The notes below the pieces were generated by a model, which was given only the letters and a program-made list of their open reading frames with translations, did not search any database and was not told the DNA's origin. Both the position numbers and the translations under genes were made by a program. Positions 9,646-21,357 of a DNA stretch of 64,000 nt are shown here, piece after piece. Position 1 is the stretch's first letter. Each line of letters begins with the position of its first letter. The DNA is from Locusta migratoria (taxonomy: Eukaryota; Arthropoda; Insecta; Orthoptera; Acrididae), in assembly GCA_026315105.1 (NCBI GenBank), contig CM048746.1:143450730-143514729 (forward strand), written 5' to 3'.

Positions 9646-11040
9646 TGTTGTTGTTGTTGTAGTCTTCAGTTGGCAGACTGGTTTGATGCAGCTCTCCACG
9701 CTAGCCTGTCCTGTGCAAGTCTCTTCATCTGAGAATACGTTCGGCAACCTACATCCTTTTGAATATGCTTACTATATTCGTTCCTCGGTCTCCCTCTACG
9801 ATTTGTACACCACACGCTTCCTTCCAATGCTAAGTTGACAATTCCTTGATGTCTCAAAATGTTTCCAACCAATTATCCCTTCTCTTAGTATATGCCAGAA
9901 ATTCCTTTTCTCCCCGATTCGGTTAAGCACCTCCTCATTCGTTACGTGATCTACCCATCTAATTTTCATCATTCGTCTGTAGCACCACATTTCAAAATAT
10001 TCTATCATCTTTTTATCTGAAGTCCTTATCGTCCACGTTTCAATCCCATACAATGCTACACTCCAAACAAATGCTTTCAGAAAGAACTTCCTAACATTTA
10101 AATTAATATTGGATGTTCATAAGTTTCACTTCTTTAGAAACGCTTTTCTCCTCGTAGCCATTCTGCATTTTATATCTGCCTTACCTCTGCCATCAGAAGT
10201 TATCTTGCTACCCTAATAACATAATTCATCTACTACTTTTATTGCCTCATTACCTAATCTAAGTCCTTCAGCATCGCCTGATTTTCTGACATTGCATTCC
10301 ATTACCATCGTTTTACTGTTGTTGGTGTTCATCTTAAATCTTCCTTTCAAGACACTGTCCATCTCAATTGCTTTTCCAGAACTTTTGCGGTCTCTGACAG
10401 AATTACTATGTCATCGGCAAACCGCAAAGTTTTTATTTCTTCTCCCTGCACTTTAATGCCCTCTCCAAATTTCTCCTTCCATTCCTCCACTGCCAATGTA
10501 CAGATTGAACAACACTGGGGAAAGGCTACAACCCTTTCTTATTCCCTTCCAAACCTCTGCTTGCCTATCTTGCCCTTCGTCTCTAATAACCGCTGTCTGG
10601 TTTTTGTACAGGTTGAATATAACTCTACGCTCCCTATATTTTACCCCTGATATCTTCAAAATTTGGAGGAGTGTATTCCAGCCGGCATTGTCCAAAGCTT
10701 TCTCCAACTCGACAAAAGCTAAAAACGTAGGTTTCCCTTTCCTTAGCCTATCTTCTAAGATAAATCGTAATAGGAGTATTGCCTCCCGTGTTCCTACTTT
10801 TCTCCTAAATCTAAACTGATCTTCCCTCAGGTCGGATTCCACAAGTTTTTCCATTCGTCTGTAAATAATTCGTGTTAGTATTTTGCACCCATAACTTATT
10901 AAACTGATAGTTCTGTAATTTGCACACTTGCCTGCACTTGCTTTCTTTGGAAATGGAATTACAATATTCTTCTTGAAGTCGGAGGGTATTTCCCCTGTCT
11001 CACACATCTTGCATACCAGGTAATACAATTTTTTCACGAC
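9646..11040 (-). pseudogene. LINE-A reverse transcriptase, 5'-truncated, CAA-tailed
   Basis: Minus-strand non-LTR retrotransposon copy. Reading from 11037: CKMCETGEIPSDFKKNIVI, CANYRTISLISYGCKILTRI, a degenerate FxxAFD site (FVELEKALDN), KGIRKGCSLSPVLFNLYI, and a catalytic LRFADDIVILSET near 10420. The C-terminus has YGIETWTIRTSDK, KIRWVDHVTNEEVLNRIG, a glycine/arginine block GRRGRPRNEYSK-like and RLAWRAASNQSAN. It ends in a short (CAA)n tail at 9647-9661. Frames break at about 10450 and 10060, so it is dead. The missing 5' part includes any endonuclease. The motif set is the one of proteins often annotated in insects as endonuclease-reverse transcriptase. Clade is uncertain (RTE-like suspected). 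Confidence 0.88.
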
Positions 11041-11915
11041 TGGCTCTCCTGATCCCTAACGCATTGAATCACTCTTAGAATTATCAGACATTTTGAGCAT
11101 ATTTCTGAACACGATTTTGTTTCGGTGGCTTACTTTTGCGACCCTTGTCTCACCTACACTTCTCAAACGATTGTTACTGCAGTCCTATTACAGATGTAGT
11201 AATACAATACGATTTTCAAGAAAATACCTTTCAAGCAGGGGTAATAAAGTGAGTCGATGTGTATCTGCGACGTAATAATCGGATTATGTGAAATCATTGT
11301 TTATCACGTGTGCCTGCCCGGTTGCCTTCGAAGCAATGCTACTGCATCGCTACCTCCCGCCGCTTCGCGGTAATGGAAGCCTGGCATGGCGGCCATTCAA
11401 TCCAGTTTATCTGCGGTCGTAAACTTCTTGTCGGCTCGTCTGCTGGAGCGAGGCCGTTTCATCGGGACACGGGCCGTCGCCTACACAGCCTACACAGTAA
11501 GCTTTATCAATATCCGCGAGGCGTTCCGCCGACAGCCTCACGAGACCTCATTCGGCGGACACGGCATTCCATTATAGTCCTGACGTTTACGACGCCACGG
11601 AGAGATGCATCAGCGTTTCCTCGTCTCGGCTGCTTCCCAGTGTCTCCGGCGGCGTCCTCGGAATCTTATACGCAGCCTGTGTCAACAACTCGTTTAGGCT
11701 CCGCGCTTTCCGGCTAAATCAGATTGTAGGATGTTCCTCTTCAAAATTCCGCTCTTTTTCCTGTAGTAAAAGCGCACAATGGGAAGCAAACACAGCCCAG
11801 CTCCTCTTTTTGTTCTCCACTACCGTGGAGGAGTTGGTGCACCTACTGAGTTCTCACTCTGTTGTTATACAATGCTTATTTTCTACTCCAGATATCAGTA
11901 TTTACTGAATTATTT
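11041..11915. other. No gene recognised; GC-rich patch
   Basis: 11300-11720 is GC-rich and open for 135 codons on the plus strand, with Pro/Ser/Arg-rich content but no domain or motif. I treat it as unassigned, possibly repeat-derived. The remainder is AT-rich. Confidence 0.4.
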
Positions 11916-11917
11916 AC

Positions 11918-13106
11918 GGAAGGATGGAAAGACTGATACATTTTGACATCGGAGACGATAAGTTTGGATTCAGGAAAACTGGAGGAAAACTGGAGGCAAT
12001 ACTCACTTTACGACTCATCTCATATGATAGATTAAGTAAAGGCAAACCTACATTTCTAGCTTGTCTAGATTTGTCAATGCCAATTGGAACAAACTCTTTA
12101 AAATTCTGAAGGCAGCAGCGGTAAAATATAGGTAACGGAAGGTTATTTACAACTTATTCAGAAACCAAACAGCAGTTATTAGAGTTAAGGGACATGAAAG
12201 GGAAGCTGTGGTTGGGAAGGGAGTACGCCAGGGTTGTAGCCTTTCTCCAATGTTATTCAATTATAACATTGAGTAAGCTGTGAAGGAAAGCAAAGAAAAA
12301 TTTGGACAAGAAATTAGAATTCAGGGTGAAGAAATAAAAACATTGCGTTTTGCTGATGTCATTGTCATTCTGCCAGAGACGGCAAAGAACCTGGAAGAGC
12401 AATTGAATGGAATTGACAGTGTGTAGGAAGGAGCGTATAAGATGAACATTAACAAGTGCAAAACAAGAGCCACGGAATGCAGTCTTAGATAATGAGGCGA
12501 TGCTGAGAGAATTAGATTAGGTAACGTGACGATAAAGGTGGTAGATCGGTTTTGTTACTTGGGTAGTAAAATAACGTGTGAGTATAGAGGATATAAAATG
12601 TAGAATGGTAATGGGAAGAAAACCGTTTCTGAAAAAGAGAAATTTGCTGACATCGAATAGTAATTTAAGTGTAAGGAGGTATTTTCCGAAGACATTTGTG
12701 TGGAGTGTTACATTGGACGGGAGTGAAACGTAGACGACAAACAGTTCAGACAGGAAGAGGATAGAAGCTTTTGTAATGTAGTACAACAGAAGAATACTGA
12801 TGATTACCTGGGTATACTGCGTAGATAATTAAGAAATACTGAACAGAATTGGGGAGAAAAGGAGTTTCTGGCGTACCTTGACTAAAAGAATGGATTGATT
12901 GGTAGGACGCATTCTTAGACATAACAACAACAAAAAAAGCATTGGAGGGAAGTGTGTGGGGGAAATGCACAGAGAGAGACCAAAAGAAGTATACAAATGG
13001 ATGTGGGCTGCCGTTCTTATGAGGAGATGAAGAAGCTTGCGCAGAATAGATTAGGGTGGAGAGCTACATCTAACCAGTCTCCGGACTAAAGCCTACAACA
13101 ACGTAA
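11918..13106 (+). pseudogene. LINE-A reverse transcriptase relic, CAA-tailed
   Basis: Second LINE-A copy, opposite strand to the one at 9646-11040. It starts inside the RT domain (MERLIHFDIGDDKFGFR, DRLSKGKPTFLACLDL) and shows IRVKGHEREAVVGKGVRQG, CSLSPMLF, IRIQGEEIKTLRFAD at 12320-12360 (second Asp of FADD replaced by Val), KVVDRFCYLGSKIT, and the C-terminal RSYEEMKKLAQNRLGW and ATSNQSPD. Ends with CTACAACAACG. Many stops and shifts are present. A LINE-C fragment follows within about 10 bases. Confidence 0.85.
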
Positions 13107-13116
13107 CAAATTTCTA

Positions 13117-13806
13117 TGATGCGAAATTGACAATTGTCCATTATTAAATGATAAGTGTGGGGTCATCCATATGACCACTAAAACAAATCCGTCAAACTTA
13201 AGTTACACGATAAATAAATCAAACCTAGAGGCCATCAGTTCTACTAAATACCTAGGAGTAACAATTAAGAACAACTTAAATTGGAAAGAAGATATAGAAA
13301 ATATAGTAGGGGAGGCGAACCGAAGGCTACGTTTGATTGGCAGGACACTTATAAGATGCAGCTGTGCTACACGACATTTGTGTGTCCTGTTGTGGACCAT
13401 TGCTGCGCATTATGTGATCTACACGAGGCGGGGCTGACGGACGATTTAGGGAAAGTTCAGAGAAGGGCAACTTGTTTAGTATTGTCGCGTCATAAGGGAG
13501 AGAGTGTTACGGAATTGATGCACGAATTGGATTGAAAATCATTGAAAGAAAGTCGTTATTTCTTGCGGCGAGATCTGTTTACGATATTTCTTTCACCAAC
13601 TTTCTCTTCAGAATGCGGACATATATTGCTAGCACCCACCTACAATAAAACAAAAGAAATCTGATCGGAAACGGATAGATTTACGTTCTCCTTTTTCCCG
13701 CAAGCTATTAGAAAATGAAACTATAGAGAAATATCATAAAAGTGTTTCAATGAATCCTTTCCAACGCACTTCAATGTGGCTTGTAGAGTACCTAGGTAGA
13801 TGTTGA
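13117..13806 (+). pseudogene. LINE-C (CR1-like) 3' fragment
   Basis: Starts just after the catalytic site (LNDKCGVIHMTTKTNPSNL) and runs through SSTKYLGVTIKNNLNW, ANRRLRLIGRTLIRC, a frameshift near 13380, then RRATCLVLSRHKGESVTEL and a degraded PTFSSECGHILLAPTYN. It ends with CGCACTTCAATGTGGC and a GTAGAGTACCTAGGTAGATG tail. Several disruptions make it older than the copy at 4972-5494. Confidence 0.85.
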
Positions 13807-13809
13807 CAT

Positions 13810-15400
13810 TGTGCCTAGAGCCGCCTTCCTGGCGGTACACTTAGCAGGTGCGCCTGTCCCTGCTATCCCATGGATATTGAGCAATATGTCAGTGGTTATG
13901 GTATGTGTTCCACTGGGAGCCTCGTGAATTATATCGGCTGGCCGCGAACACACACGAAGTCAGTGACTGTGATGTTGGGTTTTGAAGGGGGCTACCGAAA
14001 CCAAGCCTTGCGTGGCTTGGAGAACTCACCACAGTCGACCCTGCAGGTATTAGATAACTACGTTACTATAAAAGTCACTTCTTCCCCAGATAATCTATTA
14101 TCTGACCATATTGTTTTTACTGCCCGAGCAAATTTTCAACACTCAAGTAACGTATGGCGATGAAATATCAACTGTTAGAACATAACAGTTACATCACGAA
14201 CCAAATTCTTCGGTTTTCAGTAGTAAAACAAAGCAGACTTGAATTTTTCTCGATTACAACGCCTTCTAACACATAAGAAAACATAGTCAGAAACTGTAGA
14301 CCTTTTACCTAAAATCCGAAAATGAAATAATGTTATAAAATAGTTGTGCGTGTGTGTGTGTATTTGACAGTTCCTACTGGGCCGATATCAGCCAATCTTG
14401 CTACAAAAATTTCTTAACGTCAGGAAGCAAATTATTTCTGTTAGGTAATGACTACCAACGACACACATTTCAGGAGATATTGCGTCATAAACAATGACAT
14501 TTCTGAGAAACTGCCTCATCGTATATGAGCCTGTAAATGATTATACGTATTCACTTTTCTCCCATTCACGAGTGCAACACATTTCGCAGACAGTTTCCTT
14601 ATACTCCTATTTACGTATTACGATGTGTTGTTAAACACATCATTCAGGACATATGACGTCATAAGGATTGAACTACGTAAAATTTAGAGTAAAATGGACA
14701 TTTATTTATTTATTGCTGATTTAAAGATGTTACCGATTATTATAAAACAAGTCGTACAATTCCCATTTTATATGTTACATTGAATGTTGTTCCACATTAC
14801 TTCTACAGTATGTAATAGTTTTCAACAATTTACTGGAAAATAACGATGTTAATAAAGTAATTTTAATACGAAGAAAGTTACAATTAATTACACATCATGA
14901 CATCATTTTACAGAAAAGAGAAAGTGTGAATTATGAATTGTAAGTATTTTACGATGGAGACAATAAGTAATATTAAAATGGAGGAAGTATAATGAGATGA
15001 AATTCTAACTCTGATTTCAGAAGAGTTTAAAATGAAGATAGTAACTACAGTAGTATGATGTTGATGTGAATATAAGACGCAGTACGTCCTTAAAATCGTT
15101 GATCATCAAATATCAAGTTGGTATAAACCTTATTATAGTAATCTATTATTAACTTACAGCTAAAACAGGTAATATGTATTTCGTTCTTAGAGAAGTAGTT
15201 TGAGAGATCTGGTACTTTGAACTTGCTGTTAATTAATATCATGCAGGTCTATGATGACATTTACTGGTTGTGCTGATGTCAGGTCGTAGGCACAGTCTAC
15301 GGCTAAACAATATGACTGTTCAATGATTAATGGATTTGTCTAACTTTTCTATCGCCTGTATTACATTATTTTTTCTTCGCTGACAGAGTAGACGCAGGAG
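13810..15400. other. No gene recognised; possible Helitron-related stretch
   Basis: AT-rich. The only recognisable signal is at 14440-14700, described separately. A (GT)n run lies near 14350. Confidence 0.45.
14440..14700. mobile_element. Possible Helitron-internal fragment
   Basis: CAGGAGATATTGCGTCATAA, ACAATGACATTTCTGAGAAA and ACTGCCTCATCGTATATGAG follow the same order as TTCACGAGATATGACGTCAT, ACAATGAGATGCGCG and AAAACTGCTGCATTTTGCG in the Helitron at 52610-53537. A second GGACATATGACGTCATAAGG lies at 14648. No 5'-TC or CTAG terminus was found here. Confidence 0.4.
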
Positions 15401-15418
15401 TCGGTGACCCCGTGTTTG

Positions 15419-15611
15419 AGCCGCAGTGGAGTAGCCGAGCGGTCTAAGGCGCCTCGCTGCGGACCGCGTGGTTGCTCACCGTCGGAGGTTCGAGTACTCT
15501 CTGGGGCATGGGTGTGTGAGTTGTCGTTGGGTTAGTTTACCTAGGTTTAAGTAGTTTGTAAGCTACGGACGGATGACCACGCAGTTTGGTCCGATATATT
15601 TACAGACATGT
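15419..15611 (+). mobile_element. SINE-1, perfect 15-bp target-site duplication
   Basis: Subfamily with A box TAGCCGAGCGG, TCTAAGGCGCCTCGCTGCGG, B box GGTTCGAGTA, GGGGCATGGGTGTGTG, TTTAAGTAGTTTGTAAGCTA and GGATGACCACGCAG. GTGACCCCGTGTTTG is repeated exactly at 15404-15418 and 15612-15626. Confidence 0.95.
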
Positions 15612-15626
15612 GTGACCCCGTGTTTG

Positions 15627-16137
15627 TCCACCCTAAGCTTTCCAACACCACCTTGCGAAGAGACGTCTCCTCTGTGAGGAGGATTAAATTTCTATTCATC
15701 ATACATAAAGCGATGATCCTTGCATCTAATGGCATTGTATAACAGCTGTTGTCTATGTCCTTGTAGAGTTTTCTATGTGTTTCTGAGTTGTCTGTAGTCC
15801 ACGCGGAGGATTTTACACCTCCAGATGTTCGTGTTGGTGTCTCTCTGAGACTCAGGCGGTATATGTGCGTAGTATAAGGGCCGATTCCCGTCTAGAAATG
15901 TACTATAACGCGGCTGAAAACTACATGTTTTATTTTTAGACAATCTGACATGTCGAGGAAGAATGAATGGATTCTCCGTTCCTCGTCACCTTTACCCCAC
16001 CCGTTGCCAGGGGTTGTCAGCTGTAGCTCGACGTTCAGAGGAGTGGCAGTTATATGATTGACCACGTGTAGTCTCCCACCTTTAAAGGGTGTAATTCAGC
16101 CCGATATTGTCTAACCTAGCCTACGAAAAACAAAGTT
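15627..16137. other. No gene recognised
   Basis: Mixed-composition spacer without a recognisable signature. Confidence 0.5.
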
Positions 16138-16310
16138 CAAATGTTTGTAATTGTATGGGAACAAACTACGTTGGTCATCAGTCCCTAGACTTACAAACTA
16201 CTTAAAGTAACCTAAGGACAACACACAGATCTATGTCCGAGGGATGATTCGAACCTCCGACGCAGGAGGCCGAGCGATCCGCAACGTGGCGCTCCAGACC
16301 GCTCGGCTTT
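16138..16310 (-). mobile_element. SINE-1, minus-strand copy
   Basis: Read on the minus strand: CCGAGCGGTCTGGAGCGCCA head, GGTTCGAATCAT B box, TTTAAGTAGTTTGTAAGTCT, AGGGACTGATGACC and an ACAAACATTTGAAC end. No clear duplication. Confidence 0.8.
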
Positions 16311-16324
16311 AGTAGATGTATGCT

Positions 16325-16445
16325 TTACGGTCGTTGGTTCAGTCTGTTCTTGGCGGTTCGTTATTTGGCTCAGCATTTTTATTACAGAGGGCGTTTAGCC
16401 CCCTGACCGGGCGCGCTGAGCCACGGCGCCCGGCTAATCGTTCGG
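16325..16445 (-). mobile_element. SINE-2 copy, tRNA-like head GTGGCTCAG
   Basis: On the minus strand: GCCGGGCGCCGTGGCTCAGC (A-box-like), GGTCAGGGGGCTAAACGCCC, TCTGTAATAAAAATGCTGAG. This order matches a known style of orthopteran tRNA-related SINE (recalled, not searched). A related fragment lies at 4335-4445. Confidence 0.55.
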
Positions 16446-16720
16446 CTACACCCGCTCGGTTAGCCAACGAAGTCAAACATCTGTAATTACGGGTGGTCGC
16501 CCAACCCAATGACGTTCGGGCGTGATTTCATCTTGGTTTCTCCACATGTGGAAGACATTCGCCGCAGCACTTCACGAACTTTAGAAAGATAGTAAGGTTT
16601 CCGAAATACACTTGCTGAGTCTCCGGGTCACCATAATACGCCCACGGTCAGATTCAGATTGATTGCGTGCCTCCCCACATTCCACACACGGACAGCAATC
16701 TCACGGATACTACATTCTCA

Positions 16721-16756
16721 GTGTGTGTGTGTGGGGGGGGGGGGGGGGGGGGGGGG
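16721..16756. repeat. (GT)n followed by 24-base G run
   Basis: GT repeat directly followed by 24 consecutive G (16733-16756). It creates a poly-Gly frame that is not a real protein. A 14-base G run also occurs at 17432-17445. Confidence 0.95.
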
Positions 16757-17033
16757 TATGAGTGTGTGTGCTGTATCGCCTAGACGGGTTTATATCGACA
16801 GTAAGTGTGCGGTCATAATTGCCTGCCAGATCAGTGTGTATCATAGAATGGAACACAAAAACTTCTACGGACACTTTTCACTTCTTACGTATAAAAACGC
16901 ATACAGACCTTGTTCACATTTTGCATATACAGACAAAGCTACTCCTAAAACTAAACGTGTGCTAAAGTTGGTGTGCTGCAAGTGTATTAAACATGAAATC
17001 AGGAAGGCAGAAACTGTAAACTTATATTTAAAT

Positions 17034-17655
17034 TATGTCCTGCAAATAAACCTACATAAGTGTCACTTTCAGATTTGTTTGAAATTTGGATATGTTATAA
17101 TACATGAAAAATAAGGAGCATGTACTTTTTTGGTGACCGTAAAACATATTTAAAAGTTGAAACGGTCTCCCCAAAATTGAGTCTACAATGGAAGAATTGC
17201 GTTAACTTAGGGATTACTGATGTAATTTCAATGATTTTTGGCATGAAAGTATCTTTTGTTAAAAGACGAAAAGCGGCCTAGTTATATTGGAGGGGAAGTG
17301 AAAACTAGGGGTGAACTACCCTAAAAGTACCCAATATTTTTGTTTAAAAAACTCGAAGTACAATCTATGAAAACTTCAAAAGGAATACTAATTAAGAAAT
17401 AAGTATTTATTGTATTTTTATATCAATATTTGGGGGGGGGGGGGGTAAACTACCCTTACGTTGCCGTACTCGTTTCATTTTGGCCATGAAACACCTTTTC
17501 AAGCTATATTCCTGAACTATTTCTGATCGTCTTACCCCTTAAATATGTTTTACTGCAGCTAAAGAATCCGTGTCCCTTAGTTTTTGTGTATTATAACATA
17601 TCCAAATTTCAGACAAATCTGATATTGACACTTAGGTAGGATTACTTGCTAGACA
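17034..17655. repeat. Inverted-repeat element, MITE-like
   Basis: Arms at about 17034-17145 and 17545-17655 are imperfect inverted repeats. GTGTCACTTTCAGATTTGTT and GAAATTTGGATATGTTATAA on the left correspond to the complement of the right arm, as does GTAAAACATATTTAA. The loop of about 400 bases holds GTGAACTACCCTAAAAGTAC and a G run. There is no coding capacity and no clear target duplication. Confidence 0.6.
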
Positions 17656-17841
17656 GACTTCGTGATAGCGCAATTAGTTATTAAGCCTGTCAAAAGTAAT
17701 CTTGTGGTTTAGAATTTCGGAAAAACACAACAGGTTTCTGATATTTATCTTATACGAGAAGTAGCAATCCAAAATAATGAGATTACGGTTTTGTTTCACA
17801 TAAACGCTGGAGCGGCGCGAACTATAAGCGAACTACACGGC

Positions 17842-18041
17842 GACGGCCGCAGTTGCCGAGCGGTCTGCGAAGCGCCAGTCACGTTCTGCACGATCACTAC
17901 GGTCGGGGGTTCGAATTCCCCCTCGGGCATCGATATTTGTGATGTCTTTAGTATTAGCTAGATCATAATTAGTTCGTAAGTTTGGGTACTTATGACCCCG
18001 CAGTTAATTTTCATAAGCTCTACAAACATTTGAACATTTTT
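17842..18041 (+). mobile_element. SINE-1, perfect 12-bp target-site duplication
   Basis: Head GGCCGCAGTTGCCGAGCGG, B box GGGTTCGAATTCC, CTCGGGCATCGATATTTGTG, and a tail ending in TACAAACATTTGAAC. GAACTACACGGC is duplicated at 17830-17841 and 18042-18053. Confidence 0.93.
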
Positions 18042-18240
18042 GAACTACACGGCCGCGGATAGCCCCGTGAGGACAGGGGACGCCAAAAATTACGTCAGGA
18101 GAGTCCGGAGCCCATAATCACCTGAAAACTAATTTGAGTAATGGGACAGACGTCTCAAGATCATGCCTTTCGTAGGAACACTGCCGTAGGAAACGCTTCA
18201 AGTTTCTATGTTGCTTAGTAACATGACATGAGATCCTCTA

Positions 18241-19050
18241 TAAAACAAATATGTTTAGTAAATTAATGCAAAAAGTCGCAAATGATCTGCACAGTTCAAT
18301 GGATCTTATTAAAATTGTAAAATCATTTCTGGAAAAGATGAGATCAGATCAAGGACTGAACGTGTCATTAGAGATGCAAATGAACTTGCATTACGTTTGA
18401 CGCTAACTTTGAGTCAGAAACCATAGTTCGGCAAAAATAAATATAAAAATATTTCTCCTGTAAGACTGAAAATGAAGTTGTACGTTCTGGTAAAAATTCA
18501 TTTAAACATCTTCTTTTTCGTAATTGACACAGCAATAACATCATTTAAGGAAAGATTTGAGCTAATGGAAAACCGGTATGAAGGTTTCAAATATCTTTAC
18601 AACAATGCAATGTTAGAGAAGAGTTTGAACGAACAAGAGTCGAAGAAAGCCAATAAGAATCCTTTAGACCGTTTTGAGTGGTGGAGAAACTGTGACGTAA
18701 AGGAGATGATCTGTTTGTAGAACTGCAATTTTTTTTTCTCCGATGCTACTCCCTGGAGGTCACCCACGAAGAGCCTTGTCTTTTATAACCAAACGTAGTT
18801 ATGCAGACATTTCTGCAAATACTTCTGTTACACTGAGGAGTCTGCTAACGCTCCCGGTATCAGTGGTCAGCGGCAAAAGAAGTTTCTCGAAGTTAAAACT
18901 TTAAAAGAAATACTTGCGATAAACTTTAAACCAAGAGCACTCTTGTTAATTAGGTACGTTGGTCATTTAAAATGATTTGTTAAATGAAATGGAAATAGAT
19001 TTGCTGCAGAACGAGCGTTCTAAATTGAAAACCAGGAAAATTTTGTTTTA
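18241..19050 (+). pseudogene. hAT-type transposase relic (C-terminal half)
   Basis: Degenerate plus-strand coding remains. 18250-18400 reads KVANDLHSSMDLIKIVKSFL. 18520-18620 reads VIDTAITSFKERFELMENR and EGFKYLYNNAML, typical of the region before the hAT dimerisation domain. 18850-18905 reads LTLPVSVVSGKRSFSKLK, the hallmark hAT C-terminal box (family form: ...SVASGERSFSKLK...). After a frameshift, EILAINFKPRALLLIRYV follows where family members carry the LRSTMSQERL-type helix. Stops and shifts show that it is dead. Terminal repeats were not identified. The family call is supported by the dimerisation motif. Confidence 0.72.
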
Positions 19051-19059
19051 ATTTTAAAA

Positions 19060-19629
19060 GATTTCAGCAGTGTGGAATAAATAAAAAATAACTGTATATT
19101 TATGTAACTGTGACTTTCTAATAAACTTTTGGTTTTAAGGTAATTTTGTGTATCAATTTACCTTTCACAATTTGGCCACATAACAGATATTTAGTAAAAA
19201 TAGTAAAGATAGTCTAATGAGAGGCGTCTATGTCTTCTTTTCGTACCGTACGAGAAGTCCTACCGCCAGCTTTGTATAAACGAATAATAAAACGTGTGAA
19301 TGGGACGTAACATATGTATCTATTAGTGCTGTTAATGCGTAGACAGGTGCACGTAAATACTGCCAACGAGTTTTTATTGTAAATGTTTTGTCATTTTTAA
19401 ATAACACCAGGTCTTCCGGAAAAGGCGGCGACCTTTCTTAGTGCTGTGCCCTGAAGTAGCGGCGCATGTTCTCAGGAAGTTAGAGAAGTTTTAAATTCGT
19501 TGTACTTGTTATTCACTCGTTGACCCCTCTTCGAAGAGAAAAAGCAACGAATTTTCCGTGGCTCTAAATCTGATTTGCAGGAGAAAAGTGTGAACTCAGT
19601 TCGCAAGCAATTCTTTTCAACGGCAGTGC

Positions 19630-19666
<37 letters not shown>

Positions 19667-20281
19667 TCTCTTTTACATTTCACGAATTGCTGTTCCGCTT
19701 GGTAATGGCTTTTCTGTAATGTAAACAGTTCTTTGCAGCTTTGACAATTGAATTATATTTAATGGAGAGAAAAGTGTTTATTAGGTAGTCTCATTACGCA
19801 AAATTAATCTAAAGGAAAACTTCACGATTATTTCTTCATTCGCGAAATGCCTTTATTGAAGTATCCAGTGCCAGGACGCAACATACTTTGCATTTATCTT
19901 CTGGCAATGTATCTTTATACATTAAATAACGAAAATATATGGATGATCCAAAACGGGAGAACGAAATGAAATGTCACGGGATGTGAGACTATGTATCTTA
20001 ACAATCTGACTGCCAATCACAGTTGACGGGATACGGAAATTTATGTAGAATGCCGATCGCGTAATTTGACGTGGTCTTCGTTTTCATACTTTTAAACACA
20101 AAATAGAGTTTATTGACGGGCTAGATCAATCTTAAATGTCTTACTTGGTAAATCTAGTGTCTAAAGCAGCATGTGGATCTCGTAAATTGACTTTATAAAC
20201 CAGCCGACTGGTCGCATTCATTGTGTGAAATGGGTCAGGCAGGAAGTGGTGTCCGCTCACTCACAACGTAAATGAACGGAC
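19060..20281. other. No gene recognised; 34-base T run
   Basis: AT-rich. A homopolymer of 34 T occupies 19632-19665 and may be a retroposon tail. Nothing else is recognised. Confidence 0.5.
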
Positions 20282-20410
20282 ATGGCTTCACGCTCTCTTG
20301 CGCTGGACGAAATTTTGCATGAATTTGAGAAAGATTTTATTGATAATGACAATGAGGACGACGAAATCGACAATATATGTTGTTTAAGAAGCACTGCGTC
20401 AAATTTCTAG
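20282..20410 (+). CDS. Small acidic frame, 42 residues, unassigned
   Basis: ATG at 20282 begins MASRSLALDEILHEFEKDF, followed by a run of Asp/Glu/Asn and a stop at 20408-20410. The layout of a short positive start and a dense acidic stretch resembles the N-termini of piggyBac-type transposases, but no other part of such a protein lies nearby. It could equally be chance. I do not assign a function. Confidence 0.25.
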   Translation: MASRSLALDEILHEFEKDFIDNDNEDDEIDNICCLRSTASNF

Positions 20411-20557
20411 TATTTCGAGTTTGATGATTCTTGAACCGATTGTTTTGCATGTTGTTTTCTCGATTTTATGAACAATGATTTTTTCTTTATTTTTAGGCTC
20501 ATAAAATGAAGGTAGTGATTCCAAGATGAATGTTAAATCTCAAAGTGTCCGCAAAAT

Positions 20558-20760
20558 ACACTCCTGGCCATTAAAATTGATACACCACGAAGATGACGAG
20601 TTACAGACGCGAAATTTAACCGACAGGAAGAATGAAGATGCTGTGATATGCAAATGATTAGGTTTTCAGAACATTCACACAAGGTTTGGGCCGGTGGCGA
20701 CACCTATAACGTGCTGACATGAGGAAATTTTCCAACCGACTTTTCATACACAAACAGCAG
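20558..20760 (+). mobile_element. Tc1/mariner element, left-end fragment
   Basis: Starts CACTCCTGGCCATTAAAATTG-like (19-base core CCATTAAAATTGATACACC) and continues AGATGACGAGTTACAGACGC and ATGCAAATGATTAGG. It is collinear with the left end of the complete Tc1 at 31395-33710. It stops before the transposase. Confidence 0.85.
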
Positions 20761-20915
20761 TTTTTGTAAATACACCATGTTATACAAATAAATAAATAAA
20801 AAGAAAAGAAAATAAAAAATAAAACCCGTACTGTTTTGAATGAGAATGGATATGTTTTGTACATATGTAAAATCCTAACCTATATCTGTAAACAGAAACA
20901 TGTAAATATTTCAGC

Positions 20916-20962
20916 ACACCCACTGATGATGCCTTGTGATAAAGGCGAAATGCGTATGGATA
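20916..20962 (+). ncRNA. Hammerhead ribozyme-like motif
   Basis: CTGATGA (20923-20929), extra T, stem GCCTT/AAGGC with loop GTGAT(A), GAAA at 20947-20950, short palindromic stem III ATGCGTA, then TGG that pairs with CCA before the core (stem I). All invariant core bases are present. The extra base between core and stem II is shared by the Penelope motifs elsewhere in the window. It is likely a leftover of a Penelope-type terminal repeat. Confidence 0.6.
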
Positions 20963-21235
20963 AATTGTAAAAATAAAAACCTTTCAATTGCAATAGCTAA
21001 AGGCGTTTTCTTTAAAAAATACTGCAGTGAAAATGCATAGTAATCAACTGCTGCTCAAATGGACTCTACAAGCATCTTGGAAATTTGAGGCAAATTTTGG
21101 AAAAACTTAAAACTTCTCTATCCTTGGACGAAATTTGCTTAACATTTTATTAACAAAATTGTTTTAAATGTATAGCAAAATGGGAAGAAGTAACTGTTTA
21201 CTAATAGGCGTCTGCTTTTGGTACATATTATATTA

Positions 21236-21357
21236 TTCAAATGTTAAAATGTTTGTGGAGCTTATGGGACTTAACTACGGGGTCATCAGTCCCTAAAATT
21301 ACAAACTACTTATGAACTAGCTTAAATTAAATACAGCACAAACAGACATGCCGGATA
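21236..21357 (-). mobile_element. SINE-1, truncated minus-strand copy
   Basis: Complement shows CATGTCTGTTTGTGC, AGTAGTTTGTAATTTTAGGG, ACTGATGACCCCGTAGTTAA and CATTTTAACATTTG. The tRNA-like head is absent (5' truncated). Confidence 0.8.

Noticed and set aside
16659..17114. 151-codon frame with a poly-Gly run
   Set aside because: Runs through a GT/G simple repeat and the arm of an inverted repeat; no protein signature.
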